Below, piece after piece: positions 22,284 through 29,978 of a stretch of DNA of 64,000 nucleotides; within the stretch, counting starts at the first letter, position 1; each line of letters starts with the position of its first letter. Both the position numbers and the translations under genes were made by a program. The notes under the pieces were generated by a model. That model saw only the letters and a list, made by a program, of their open reading frames with translations. It was not told the DNA's origin and did no database searches. The DNA is from Euzebya rosea. GTDB lineage: Bacteria > Actinomycetota > Nitriliruptoria > Euzebyales > Euzebyaceae. The DNA is taken from NCBI RefSeq assembly GCF_003073135.1, contig NZ_PGDQ01000003.1, positions 124,001-188,000 of the forward strand. Reading direction: 5' to 3'.

Positions 22284-23825
22284 GTGTCCCACTACCCTGA
22301 CACGCCAGTCGTGGCGCATCGTCGTCCCCGACGATGGTCCCTGTCCGTCCTCAGCCCGCGTACGCGGCCCGCGAGGGCGTGGCGTACCGCGCTGGCGGCG
22401 AGCGCAGCCCTGCTCGCCCTCGGTGTCCTTGCCTCGCCGGCCCTCGCGCACAGCGAGCTCGAGACGTCACGACCTGGGGCAGACGCCGTCGTGGACGCGG
22501 CGTTCGACGAGCTCGTCCTCCAGTTCAAGCAAGCCGTCCAGGTCCTGCCCGACGACATCGTGCTCGAGGGCCCCGATGGACCCATCTCCAGCGGTCCGGC
22601 CGCCCTGGCCGATGCCGTCACCGTCACGGTTCCGGTCCTGGGCGTGGTCGGTGACGGTCCGCACACCGTCCGCTGGCGGGTCATCGGCGCCGACGGGCAC
22701 CCGCTCGAGGGCTCCTACGGCTTCGCCGTCCAGCTTCCTCCCGCGTCGCGAGGAACACCGGAACCGACAACGGCCGAGCAAGGAGTGGCACCGCCGCCGG
22801 ACGACCCGACGACGGCCGGGACAGGGCCGTCCGACAGCGCCCTGGCCCAGGTGCGGTCAACCCCTTCCACATCGGTGCCGTCCCCGGGTTCGGCCGAGTC
22901 CGCGCCGACTCCCGTGTCGGAGGTCAGCACCGACGATTCCGACCCGCCGGGCCTGCCCCGTGCCCTCGCCGTCGTCAGCCGATGGCTCGTGTACGTCGGC
23001 GTGCTGCTGGTCATCGGGGTCGCCGCGTTCGGTATCGGCGTGCATCCCGACGTCGAGCGAGACCGGTCGGTGCTCAGCCGACTGCTGCTCGGCGGCGCGC
23101 TCCTGGCGGCCGGCGCGTCGTTGTTGCAGCTGTTGGCGCGGGTGGCTGTGGTGTCCGGGACGGGCATGGACGGGGCGATGGACAGCGCGGCGATCGCCAT
23201 CGTCAGCCGCGGTGGCCTGCTGCCGGCGGTCACGATACGGGTGGCAGCAGCGGTCCTCGTGGTGGCGGCGTCGCGAACCTCTGACTGGTGGCGGCTACGC
23301 GGCCCCGGCACCGCCGTCGTCGGCGCTGTCCTGGGCATGATCGCCTCCTTCCAGCTCGTGGGACACACGGCCAGCAGCCAACCGGAGCTGCTGGTGCGCG
23401 GCGCCGACGCCGTCCACGTGCTGGCCGCTGGGGTCTGGGCAGGGGGCGCCATCGCGCTCGGCGCGGTGATCGGCAGCCGTCGTCACCGGGGCCTGGAGAG
23501 CGGAGCGATCGCCGCCCGGTTCTCCGTCGTGGCCGCGGCGGCGGTGGTTGCAGTCGGCGCTGCAGGACTCGCGCTGGCCCTGGTCGAGCTGTCGAGTCCC
23601 ACGCAGCTGTGGTCGACCGGCTACGGTCGGGTGCTGATGGGCAAGCTGGGTGTCGTCGCGGTCATCGGGGCGATCGGGGCGCACAACCACCGTCGGCTCG
23701 TCCCAGCCATGGTCGAGGGGCGCGCGATCGCCGCAGATCAGCTCCGTCGCTCGATCCTCGTCGAGGCTGCGGCCTTCGCCACGGCCATCGTGCTCACGGC
23801 CGTCCTCGTGGGTCTCTCCCCGTGA
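22284..23825 (+). CDS. CopC-CopD fusion protein (copper binding and transport)
   Basis: 513 residues; GTG 22284 has GGAGG 7-10 nt upstream. A signal segment (~33-56) ends at ALAHSELETSRPGADA, giving a mature N-terminal His typical of CopC, whose beta-sandwich runs to about residue 155 and contains the second metal site region ADGHPLEGSY. A Pro/Ser/Thr linker (~160-230) leads to a CopD membrane domain with about eight helices. CopC-CopD proteins collect copper outside the membrane and move it inward. In this gene cluster the protein may supply copper or balance the exporter CopB. Confidence 0.88.
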   Translation: MSHYPDTPVVAHRRPRRWSLSVLSPRTRPARAWRTALAASAALLALGVLASPALAHSELETSRPGADAVVDAAFDELVLQFKQAVQVLPDDIVLEGPDGPISSGPAALADAVTVTVPVLGVVGDGPHTVRWRVIGADGHPLEGSYGFAVQLPPASRGTPEPTTAEQGVAPPPDDPTTAGTGPSDSALAQVRSTPSTSVPSPGSAESAPTPVSEVSTDDSDPPGLPRALAVVSRWLVYVGVLLVIGVAAFGIGVHPDVERDRSVLSRLLLGGALLAAGASLLQLLARVAVVSGTGMDGAMDSAAIAIVSRGGLLPAVTIRVAAAVLVVAASRTSDWWRLRGPGTAVVGAVLGMIASFQLVGHTASSQPELLVRGADAVHVLAAGVWAGGAIALGAVIGSRRHRGLESGAIAARFSVVAAAAVVAVGAAGLALALVELSSPTQLWSTGYGRVLMGKLGVVAVIGAIGAHNHRRLVPAMVEGRAIAADQLRRSILVEAAAFATAIVLTAVLVGLSP

Positions 23826-23903
23826 CGCCGATGGGGCAGGCAGCCAGGCAAGCCTCGGGGCACCACGCCCCGGGTCGGGTTCGGAAGGTACGGAGGAACG
23901 AAC

Positions 23904-24338
23904 ATGTCGGATGAGTACACGCTCGACCAGCAGCGACCCGACGCCGTGCCGGCCCGGTACCCATGGATGCGGGTCGGTGTGGCAGCGCTGCTCGTGCTGG
24001 TCCTGGGGGCCTGCGCATCGAGCGGCGACACGAACTCCAGCGATGTCGGCGGGTCGGGTGACGTCGCGGCAGGCGAGGAGCTGTACGCCGCGAACTGCGC
24101 GCAGTGCCATGGGATCGATGCGACCGGGACCGACCAGGGTCCACCGTTCGTCCACGAGGTCTACGTCCCGTCGCATCATGCCGACGGGGCGTTTCTGCTC
24201 GCGGTCCGGAACGGGGTCAGGCCGCACCACTGGGACTTCGGACCGATGCCGCCGCTTCCCGGCGTGACCAACGAGCAGGTGACCGACATCGTTGCGTATG
24301 TCCGGTCCGTGCAGCGCGACGCCGGGCTCATCGAGTGA
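23904..24338 (+). CDS. Lipoprotein c-type cytochrome
   Basis: 144 residues; the ATG is preceded by TACGGAGG. A cytoplasmic N-terminus (~1-20), a hydrophobic segment and a lipobox LGAC (Cys37) anchor it outside the membrane. A single heme motif ANCAQCHGID follows, with the PPF...MPPLPGVT loop holding the probable Met ligand and a C-terminal helix TDIVAYVRSVQ. It is a cytochrome class I monoheme electron carrier. Its position between CopC-CopD and CopB suggests a redox role in copper handling, which is inference. Confidence 0.9.
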   Translation: MSDEYTLDQQRPDAVPARYPWMRVGVAALLVLVLGACASSGDTNSSDVGGSGDVAAGEELYAANCAQCHGIDATGTDQGPPFVHEVYVPSHHADGAFLLAVRNGVRPHHWDFGPMPPLPGVTNEQVTDIVAYVRSVQRDAGLIE

Positions 24339-24377
24339 CGGCTCCGCCGGCGGTCGTGGGCACGCATGCACCTCGGC

Positions 24378-26519
24378 CTACTCGGCGAGCGACGCGCGGC
24401 GCAGCAGCTGTGCGTTGGCGGCAACGATGATGGTCGAGGCGCTCATGAGAACTGCCCCGATCGCCATCGGAAGGACGAAGCCGATCGGGGCCAGGACACC
24501 TGCGGCGAGGGGAATGGCCACCAGGTTGTAGCCGGCCGCCCACCACAGGTTCTGGACCATCTTGCGATAGGTCGCGGCCGACAGCCGCCTGATGGCGACG
24601 ACCCCGTTGGGGTCGTCGGAGGCCAGGACGATGCCGGCGGACTGGATCGCGACGTCGGTTCCCGCGCCGATGGCGATGCCCACGTCGGCACGGGCGAGGG
24701 CAGGTGCGTCGTTGACCCCGTCGCCGACCATCGCGACGGTCAGCCCACGGGACTGCAGCTCGGCGACCTTGGCGTCCTTGTCCTCGGGGAGGACCTCCGC
24801 GAAGACCTCGTCGATGCCGAGCGCTGCGGCCACCGCGTCGGCGACCTGCTGGGCGTCGCCCGTGATCATCGCGACCGTCACACCAGCGTCGTGCAGCTGC
24901 TGGACTGCCTGCCGGGAGACCTCGCGAACCTCGTCCTCGAGCGCGAACGCGCCGGCGACCGTGCCGTCGACGATGACGTGCAGCACGGCAGCCCCGCGGT
25001 CGGCCCATGGCCGGGTGCGCTCGGCGAGGGCGGCGGGCACCTCGGCGTCGCGTTCGCGCAGCAGGGAGGGTCCGCCGATGGCGACCTCGTGGCCGTCCAC
25101 CGTGGCGGTGACCCCACGGCCGGCCATGGTGCGGAAGCCGTCGGCCGTCGGGATCTCTCCCACGGCTTCGACCGCCCGTGCGTGGATGGCACGAGCAAGC
25201 GGGTGCTCGCTGTCGGCCTCGACGGCTGCCGCCATGCGCAGCATCTCGTGCTCGTCGGTGCCGTCCGCCACGGCGACGTCGGTCACGACGTGCGCGCCGC
25301 GGGTCAGAGTGCCGGTCTTGTCGAACAGGACGGCGTCGACCAGCCGCATCCGCTCCAGCGCCAGGCGGTCCTTCACGAGGATGCCTGCGCGGGCGGAGCG
25401 CGAGGTGGAGATCGCGGTCACGAGCGGGATGGCCAGGCCGAGCGCGTGCGGGCAGGCGATGATCAGCACGGTCACGGTACGGTCGATCGCGAACTCGGGC
25501 CTCCCGGCGATCGTCCACGCGATGGCAGTGACGATGCCGGCGGCGAGCGCGACGTAGAACAGCAGGGCGGCGGCACGATCGGCAAGGGCCTGCGCCCGGG
25601 ATCGCGACGACTGGGCGTCGGCGACCATCCGCTGGATGCCGGCGAGCGCCGTGTCCTCGCCCGTGGCGGTGACCTCCACGCGAAGGCTGGCGTCGACCGC
25701 GACGGTCCCGGCCACGACGCGGTCACCCTCCTCCCGTGCGACGGGGTTGGACTCTCCGGTCAACATCGACTCGTCCACGTCGCCCGAGCCCCGGACGATC
25801 GTCCCGTCAGCAGGCACCCGGGCTCCCGGCCGGACGAGCACCACGTCGCCAGCGACCAGCTCGCCCAGCGGCACGGTTTCGGTCCCGTCGCCCGTCACTC
25901 GTTCAGCGTCGTCGGGCAGCAGCTCGGCAAGCGCCTGGAGCGCCCCACGGGCCTGTCCGATGGCGCGCATCTCCAGCCAGTGCCCGAGCAGCATGATGGC
26001 GATGAGCAGCGCAAGCTCCCACCAGACCTCCTGGTCGAACAGGCCGAGCGACGACGTCATGGAGGCGACGTAGGCGACGGTGATCGCCATGGCGATCAGC
26101 AGCATCATCCCGGGCTGGCGGGATCGCGCCTCCGACAGGCCACCGGTCAGGAACGGCCAGCCGCCGTAGAAGAAGATGACCGAGCCGAGGACGGGACCGA
26201 TGAGCTCCCGACCGGGAACGGTCGGGGCGGTGTAGCCGAACAGGTCCTGGACGTGGTGGGACCAGATCACCACCGGTATGGCCAGCAGGAGCACGAGCCA
26301 GAGCCGGTCCCTGAACATCGCCGCATGATCGCCGTGCCCGTTGCCGTGGTCCCCGCCGTGATGGCCGTCGCCGTGGCCACCGTCGTGATGGTTCCGAGGA
26401 TGATCCGCGTCGCGGTGCGCGGAACCGTGCTCGGCGGAGTGGGTCGCGCCAGCGTGGCTGGGGCTCGCGTCCTCCTCCTGCGGTGTCGAGGCCGCGCGCT
26501 GGTTCTGGGAGACCGTCAT
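24378..26519 (-). CDS. CopB-type P1B heavy-metal ATPase (CPH motif)
   Basis: 713 residues. The ATG at 26519 is chosen over longer readings that would cross the operator. A His-rich cytoplasmic N-terminus (HNHxDGGHGDGHHGGDHGNGHGD-like, ~35-75) replaces the usual heavy-metal domain. Eight membrane segments include the CPH metal motif (IIACPHALGLA); the actuator TGES, phosphorylation site DKTGTL, the P1B nucleotide-binding HP motif (SEHPLARAI) and the hinge GDGVNDAPAL are intact. CPH marks the P1B-3 (CopB) group, exporting Cu or Ag. It is transcribed from a CsoR-like palindrome 48 bp upstream. Confidence 0.92.
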   Translation of the reverse strand: MTVSQNQRAASTPQEEDASPSHAGATHSAEHGSAHRDADHPRNHHDGGHGDGHHGGDHGNGHGDHAAMFRDRLWLVLLLAIPVVIWSHHVQDLFGYTAPTVPGRELIGPVLGSVIFFYGGWPFLTGGLSEARSRQPGMMLLIAMAITVAYVASMTSSLGLFDQEVWWELALLIAIMLLGHWLEMRAIGQARGALQALAELLPDDAERVTGDGTETVPLGELVAGDVVLVRPGARVPADGTIVRGSGDVDESMLTGESNPVAREEGDRVVAGTVAVDASLRVEVTATGEDTALAGIQRMVADAQSSRSRAQALADRAAALLFYVALAAGIVTAIAWTIAGRPEFAIDRTVTVLIIACPHALGLAIPLVTAISTSRSARAGILVKDRLALERMRLVDAVLFDKTGTLTRGAHVVTDVAVADGTDEHEMLRMAAAVEADSEHPLARAIHARAVEAVGEIPTADGFRTMAGRGVTATVDGHEVAIGGPSLLRERDAEVPAALAERTRPWADRGAAVLHVIVDGTVAGAFALEDEVREVSRQAVQQLHDAGVTVAMITGDAQQVADAVAAALGIDEVFAEVLPEDKDAKVAELQSRGLTVAMVGDGVNDAPALARADVGIAIGAGTDVAIQSAGIVLASDDPNGVVAIRRLSAATYRKMVQNLWWAAGYNLVAIPLAAGVLAPIGFVLPMAIGAVLMSASTIIVAANAQLLRRASLAE

Positions 26520-26566
26520 CACATCACCTGTCCGTCGGAGTCCGGGGTCGCCGCTCGCACGTCGAT

Positions 26567-26589
26567 CATATACCCCCTGGGGGTATATG
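26567..26589. promoter_or_regulatory. CsoR-type copper operator (perfect 23-bp palindrome)
   Basis: CATATACCCCC (26567-26577), a central T, and GGGGGTATATG (26579-26589) form a perfect palindrome of the TAxCCCC...GGGGxTA type bound by CsoR/RicR copper repressors. It lies 48 bp upstream of the CopB ATPase start and 61 bp before the divergent oxygenase gene. The TATA arms may double as -10 elements, so repressor and polymerase would compete. No csoR gene is in the window. Confidence 0.85.
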
Positions 26590-26649
26590 CAAGCACTGGA
26601 TTCCTGCATCGTCCGAGCCCGGTGGCCCTTCCGCGCTAGGGTGCCGAGG

Positions 26650-27702
26650 ATGGTCGACGGATCCCACCACGCCCGCGAGACCCGGCCCGGGCTCCAGCGA
26701 GGTGAGCGAGCGCCCGACATGGTGCTGCCCACTCCAGCGGGCACACCGACCCATTACTACGCCCACGCGGGCGGCCGACCGGCCCTGCTGGTCCACACCC
26801 GAGACGACGGGTTGTCCGCGGTCCGCGACCTGACGGCGGCCCTCGCCGAGGACCACGAGCGCCTGACCGTCCATGTGATCGGCCCGCAGTCCGTCGCCGA
26901 CGCCCTCGACGAACCGGGGGACCCCGACGTGCTGGTGGACCGCAACGGCCGCGCCGCCGCCGCCTACCGGACCGACGGGCACACCGTGGCGTTCCTGCTC
27001 GCCCCGTCCCTGCGGGTGCTGGAGACCTGGGAGGTCACCGACACGGGAGCGGTGGCAGCCGGCGTGGCCTCTGCGGTCCGGCAGCGGCTGGATGCCCTGG
27101 ACGCCGCAACGGGCCCGCCGCGGGTCGTGACGATGCAGGCACCCGTGCTCATCGTCCCCGACGTGCTGTCACCCGCGGAGTGCGACGACCTCGTCGCGCT
27201 GTGGCACACCGACCACACCGAGACGGGTGTGGAGACCAACGAGGGCAGCACCCGCGGGGAACGGCTGGAAGCCAAGCTCAAGCGGCGCGCCGACCACATC
27301 GTGCGCGACCCCGACCGCATGCAGGCGCTCGCCACCACGATCGGTCGGCGGCTGTTCGTGGAGGTCACCCGCTGCTTCAACTACCGACCCAAGCGGTTCG
27401 AGGGGTTCAAGATCGGTCGCTACACCGCCGAGGACCGCGGGTTCTTCAGCCTGCACCGTGACAACCTCAGCCCCACGACCGCACATCGCCGGTTCGCGCT
27501 GACCCTGAACCTGTCGCAGGACTACGAAGGCGGCGAGCTGCGCTTCCCCGAGTACGGTCCGCACCTGTACCGGCCGCCGCGAGGAGCCGCCCTCGTGTTC
27601 AGCGGTTCGCTGCTGCACGAGGTCGCCGACGTCACCGCAGGCGAGCGGTTCGTGTTGCTGTCGTTCCTCTTCGCCGACGAGACGGTCCGCCAGCCCGGCT
27701 GA
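26650..27702 (+). CDS. 2-oxoglutarate/Fe(II) prolyl-4-hydroxylase-like oxygenase with peroxiredoxin-like N-terminus
   Basis: 350 residues. Start ATG 26650 lies 7 nt after a -10 TAGGGT (26637-26642), so a leaderless mRNA is likely. Residues ~15-145 resemble a thioredoxin/AhpC-type fold (GERAPDMVLPTPAG...) without the usual CxxC. Residues ~160-350 form the double-stranded beta-helix oxygenase: iron ligands His269 and Asp271 (HRD) and His323, with Arg333 to bind 2-oxoglutarate. Such proteins hydroxylate peptides or small molecules. It is divergent from the copper ATPase behind the CsoR-like palindrome, so metal regulation is possible. Confidence 0.82.
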   Translation: MVDGSHHARETRPGLQRGERAPDMVLPTPAGTPTHYYAHAGGRPALLVHTRDDGLSAVRDLTAALAEDHERLTVHVIGPQSVADALDEPGDPDVLVDRNGRAAAAYRTDGHTVAFLLAPSLRVLETWEVTDTGAVAAGVASAVRQRLDALDAATGPPRVVTMQAPVLIVPDVLSPAECDDLVALWHTDHTETGVETNEGSTRGERLEAKLKRRADHIVRDPDRMQALATTIGRRLFVEVTRCFNYRPKRFEGFKIGRYTAEDRGFFSLHRDNLSPTTAHRRFALTLNLSQDYEGGELRFPEYGPHLYRPPRGAALVFSGSLLHEVADVTAGERFVLLSFLFADETVRQPG

Positions 27703-27720
27703 CGGTTCGACTGTCGTGTA

Positions 27721-27736
27721 ACTACAGATGTGTAGT
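27721..27736. promoter_or_regulatory. ACTACA-N4-TGTAGT palindrome (BlaI/MecI-like operator candidate)
   Basis: ACTACAGATGTGTAGT is a perfect inverted repeat (arms 27721-27726 and 27731-27736). It overlaps by one base a possible -10 TACGCT (27736-27741) in front of RNA element A. BlaI/MecI repressors bind ACTACA/TGTAGT arms, although usually with a 2-bp centre. A one-sided version, ACTACA-GTCG-TGTGAT, lies at 28353-28368 in front of RNA element B and the beta-lactamase-like gene. The assignment to a regulator family is tentative. Confidence 0.4.
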
Positions 27737-27747
27737 ACGCTGGTGCC

Positions 27748-27880
27748 CACAGCCGGATGAGGCCCTCGGGTGATCGCCGGCTAGTCTCAAGCCTCCGAGG
27801 TGCGCTGGGGGAGGGGAAGCCTTCAGCCGCCTCGGACAACCTCGACGGCCCGTTCCACTCCGGTGGGGCGGGCCGTCGGC
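27748..27880 (+). ncRNA. Structured RNA candidate, copy A
   Basis: Three consecutive secondary structures: hairpin I with AGCCGG/CCGGCT arms (27751-27782); a 41-nt core (27795-27835) closed by CCGAGG/CCTCGG and containing TGCGC and GGAGGGGAAGCC; and a terminator hairpin with CGACGGCCCG/CGGGCCGTCG arms (27843-27878). Copy B, ~600 bp away, has the same order and a core identical at 36 of 41 positions and of equal length. No reading frame explains the conservation. The transcript start is guessed from TACGCT at 27736. It could be a small RNA or a riboswitch-type element; no known class is recognised. Confidence 0.5.
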
Positions 27881-27902
27881 GTGGGGCCGACCCCCCTGGC
27901 GC

Positions 27903-28292
27903 TCAGCGGTCGGCGCCGAAGCCCAGCGCCTCGACCAGGCCGTCGGGGTCGGCCACGGTGACGGTCAGGCCCCGGTGGGCGCGCAGTCCGATGACCCTCG
28001 GCACCTTCTCGTGGAACGTCACGCACACCCCGCTCGCCCCGGTCGTGCCCATCGTCAGCCCGCTGTCGGACATCGACAGGCGCAGCCCGACGGCCTTCAG
28101 CGGGTTGTAGGGGCCGGTGGACTCCGCCGACGCGATGTTGCCGACCGGGGTCCGCACGGCGAACCGGCCGTAGGTGGCCTCGAACATGCCGTCGTCGGTC
28201 AGCGTCACGCCGTCGCGGCCCTGGCGCGCACCGAGGGGCCACCAGATGGGGGCGAGGCGCATGTCGAAGGCGTAGGGAAAGGTCTGGGCCAC
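27903..28292 (-). CDS. Small conserved actinobacterial protein of unknown function
   Basis: 129 residues. GTG 28292 is preceded by TAGGGT at 28299-28304 (6-nt gap), implying a leaderless mRNA. The sequence is cytoplasmic and beta-rich (FPYAFDMRLAPIWWPLGAR, then DGMFEATYGRFAVRTP, STGPYNPLKAVGLRLS, VCVTFHEKVPRVIGL, LTVTVADPDGLVEAL). I recognise this pattern as a family of uncharacterised ~130-residue proteins common in actinobacteria; the compact beta structure could be PH-like. It lies between the two RNA elements, in opposite orientation. Confidence 0.7.
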   Translation of the reverse strand: MAQTFPYAFDMRLAPIWWPLGARQGRDGVTLTDDGMFEATYGRFAVRTPVGNIASAESTGPYNPLKAVGLRLSMSDSGLTMGTTGASGVCVTFHEKVPRVIGLRAHRGLTVTVADPDGLVEALGFGADR

Positions 28293-28349
28293 GGCTCGAC
28301 CCTACCGGTCCGTTGGTCGTCGCCGACCGGGTTCGGTACCATCGACGGC

Positions 28350-28497
28350 AGAACTACAGTCGTGTGATTCGACCGGTCCCTGCCAGGCCCGGTCGAGGCG
28401 CCGCCAGCCCGAGGTGCGCGTGCGGAGGGGAAGCCGTCCGCCGCCTCGGACCGCTGGACGCGGCGGTCCGCTCCGTACTCCTGAGCGGGCCGCCGTG
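28350..28497 (+). ncRNA. Structured RNA candidate, copy B
   Basis: It has the same layout as copy A: hairpin I GACCGG/CCGGTC (28371-28394), a 41-nt core (28409-28449) closed by CCGAGG/CCTCGG, and a terminator hairpin with a 13-bp stem (28461-28473 with 28483-28495, one G-U pair). A candidate promoter is TTGGTC (28313-28318), 18 bp, TACCAT (28337-28342). It ends 16 bp before the TAGCAT element of the serine-hydrolase gene, so it is either an independent small RNA or a leader that terminates before that gene. Confidence 0.5.
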
Positions 28498-28526
28498 TCC
28501 CGGCTGGCGGTCTAGCATCGCCAGCC

Positions 28527-29933
28527 ATGGGCTCCCATCCGATCACCCGTGCAGCAGTCGACGACGCGATCCGGTACGCGGACCGATGGTTGGCCTTCCG
28601 TCAGCGGGCCACACGCGTGCCGGGGGTGCAGGCCGCCGTCTGGTTCGACGGCGCGCTGGTCCTGTCGACCGCGCACGGCCTCGCCGACGAGGGCACGGGG
28701 GAGGCGCTGACACCGGCGCACCGGTTCCGGGTCGCCTCCCACTCCAAGACCATGACCGCGACGGTGCTGGCGCAGATGGTGGAGGAGGGGCACCTGCGCC
28801 TCGACGACACGGTCGGCGCGCACCTCGACTGGCTGGGCGACAGCGACTCACCGGTCGCCGACCTGACCTTGTTCCAGCTGCTCGCCCACGCGGGTGGCAT
28901 CCCGCGCGACTCCGCGAGCAGCGCGCACTGGCAGCAGGAGGCGCCCTTCCTGGACGCCGACACGCTGGCGGAGCGGGTGCTCGCCGAGGGGGTCGTCACC
29001 GACCCCGACGTGCGCTTCAAGTACTCCAACATCGGCTACTCCCTGCTCGGCCAGGTCATCGAGGCCGTCACCGGCCGCAGCTGGGCGGAGGAGGTGCAGG
29101 AACGCATCCTCGATCCCCTCGGGCTGGCCGACACCGGGCCGGACTGGACCCCCGACCTCGACGGTCCGTGGGCCACGGCCCACACGGGGCTCGGGTGGGC
29201 CGACCGGCGGGTCCCCGTCGACCAGGTCCCGACCAACGCGATGGCGTCGGCGACCGGCGTTTGGTCGACCGCTGCGGACCTGTGCACCTACATGGCCGCG
29301 CACCTGCCGGGCGACGAGCGCCTGCTGACGGATGCGTCCAAGCGGCGCCTCCAGCGGCCGGTGCAGCAGGTCGACGGGGTGCCCGACGGCGGCTACGGCC
29401 TGGGATTCATCACCTCGCGCATCGCTGGACGCGACGGGGTCGGCCACAACGGCGGCTGGGCCGGCCACATCACCAGCACGGTCGCCCTGCCCGACGCAGG
29501 GCTGGTCGTGTCGGTGCTGACCAACGCCATCGACGGCCCCGCCCCCGAGCTGGTCGAGGGCGTCATCCGCATCATCGACGCCGCCGCGGCGCCCGCTGAC
29601 GGAACGCTGGACGCCGACGTCCGCGCGGCGGCGCCCGAGGGCCGGTATGCCTGGCTGTGGGGGGTCCGCGACGTGGCCGTGCTGGGGGAGCAGGTGGTCC
29701 TGCTGTCCCCGACGGTGCCCAACCCCATGGCCGCGACGGTCCGGCTGGAGCCGGACACCGAGGACCCCGACCGCTGGGTCATGGTCGAGGGGCCCGGCTA
29801 CGCCTCCGTCGGCGAGGTGGTGACCGTCGAACGCGACGGCGACGGCGAGGTCACCGCCCTGGACATGTCCGGCACGCGGATCGTGCCGATCGACCGAGCC
29901 GTCCTGCCCGACAGGGTCACGGCCCCCCAGTGA
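28527..29933 (+). CDS. Serine beta-lactamase-like hydrolase (class C / D-Ala-D-Ala carboxypeptidase family)
   Basis: 468 residues. ATG 28527 lies 8 nt after TAGCAT (28513-28518), so a leaderless start is likely and no signal peptide is present. Catalytic motifs: Ser71-His-Ser-Lys74 (SxxK), Tyr166-Ser-Asn168 (YxN) and His310-Asn-Gly312 (HxG). The C-terminal ~120 residues form an extra beta domain, as in esterase/peptidase members such as EstB or Pab87-like proteins. Without a signal it probably acts on small intracellular esters or peptides rather than on peptidoglycan. It follows RNA element B and an ACTACA half-palindrome. Confidence 0.88.
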   Translation: MGSHPITRAAVDDAIRYADRWLAFRQRATRVPGVQAAVWFDGALVLSTAHGLADEGTGEALTPAHRFRVASHSKTMTATVLAQMVEEGHLRLDDTVGAHLDWLGDSDSPVADLTLFQLLAHAGGIPRDSASSAHWQQEAPFLDADTLAERVLAEGVVTDPDVRFKYSNIGYSLLGQVIEAVTGRSWAEEVQERILDPLGLADTGPDWTPDLDGPWATAHTGLGWADRRVPVDQVPTNAMASATGVWSTAADLCTYMAAHLPGDERLLTDASKRRLQRPVQQVDGVPDGGYGLGFITSRIAGRDGVGHNGGWAGHITSTVALPDAGLVVSVLTNAIDGPAPELVEGVIRIIDAAAAPADGTLDADVRAAAPEGRYAWLWGVRDVAVLGEQVVLLSPTVPNPMAATVRLEPDTEDPDRWVMVEGPGYASVGEVVTVERDGDGEVTALDMSGTRIVPIDRAVLPDRVTAPQ

Positions 29934-29978
29934 GGGTTGGCACGGCGACCGGGTACGGACGGCTCCAGCCGGATGGGA

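Noticed and set aside
18723-22451. A 1242-residue open frame on the minus strand opposite nrdJ
   Set aside because: It is the antisense shadow of nrdJ, typical of high-GC third-position bias; its composition is Val/Gly/Asp/Arg-rich and it has no domain pattern or ribosome site.
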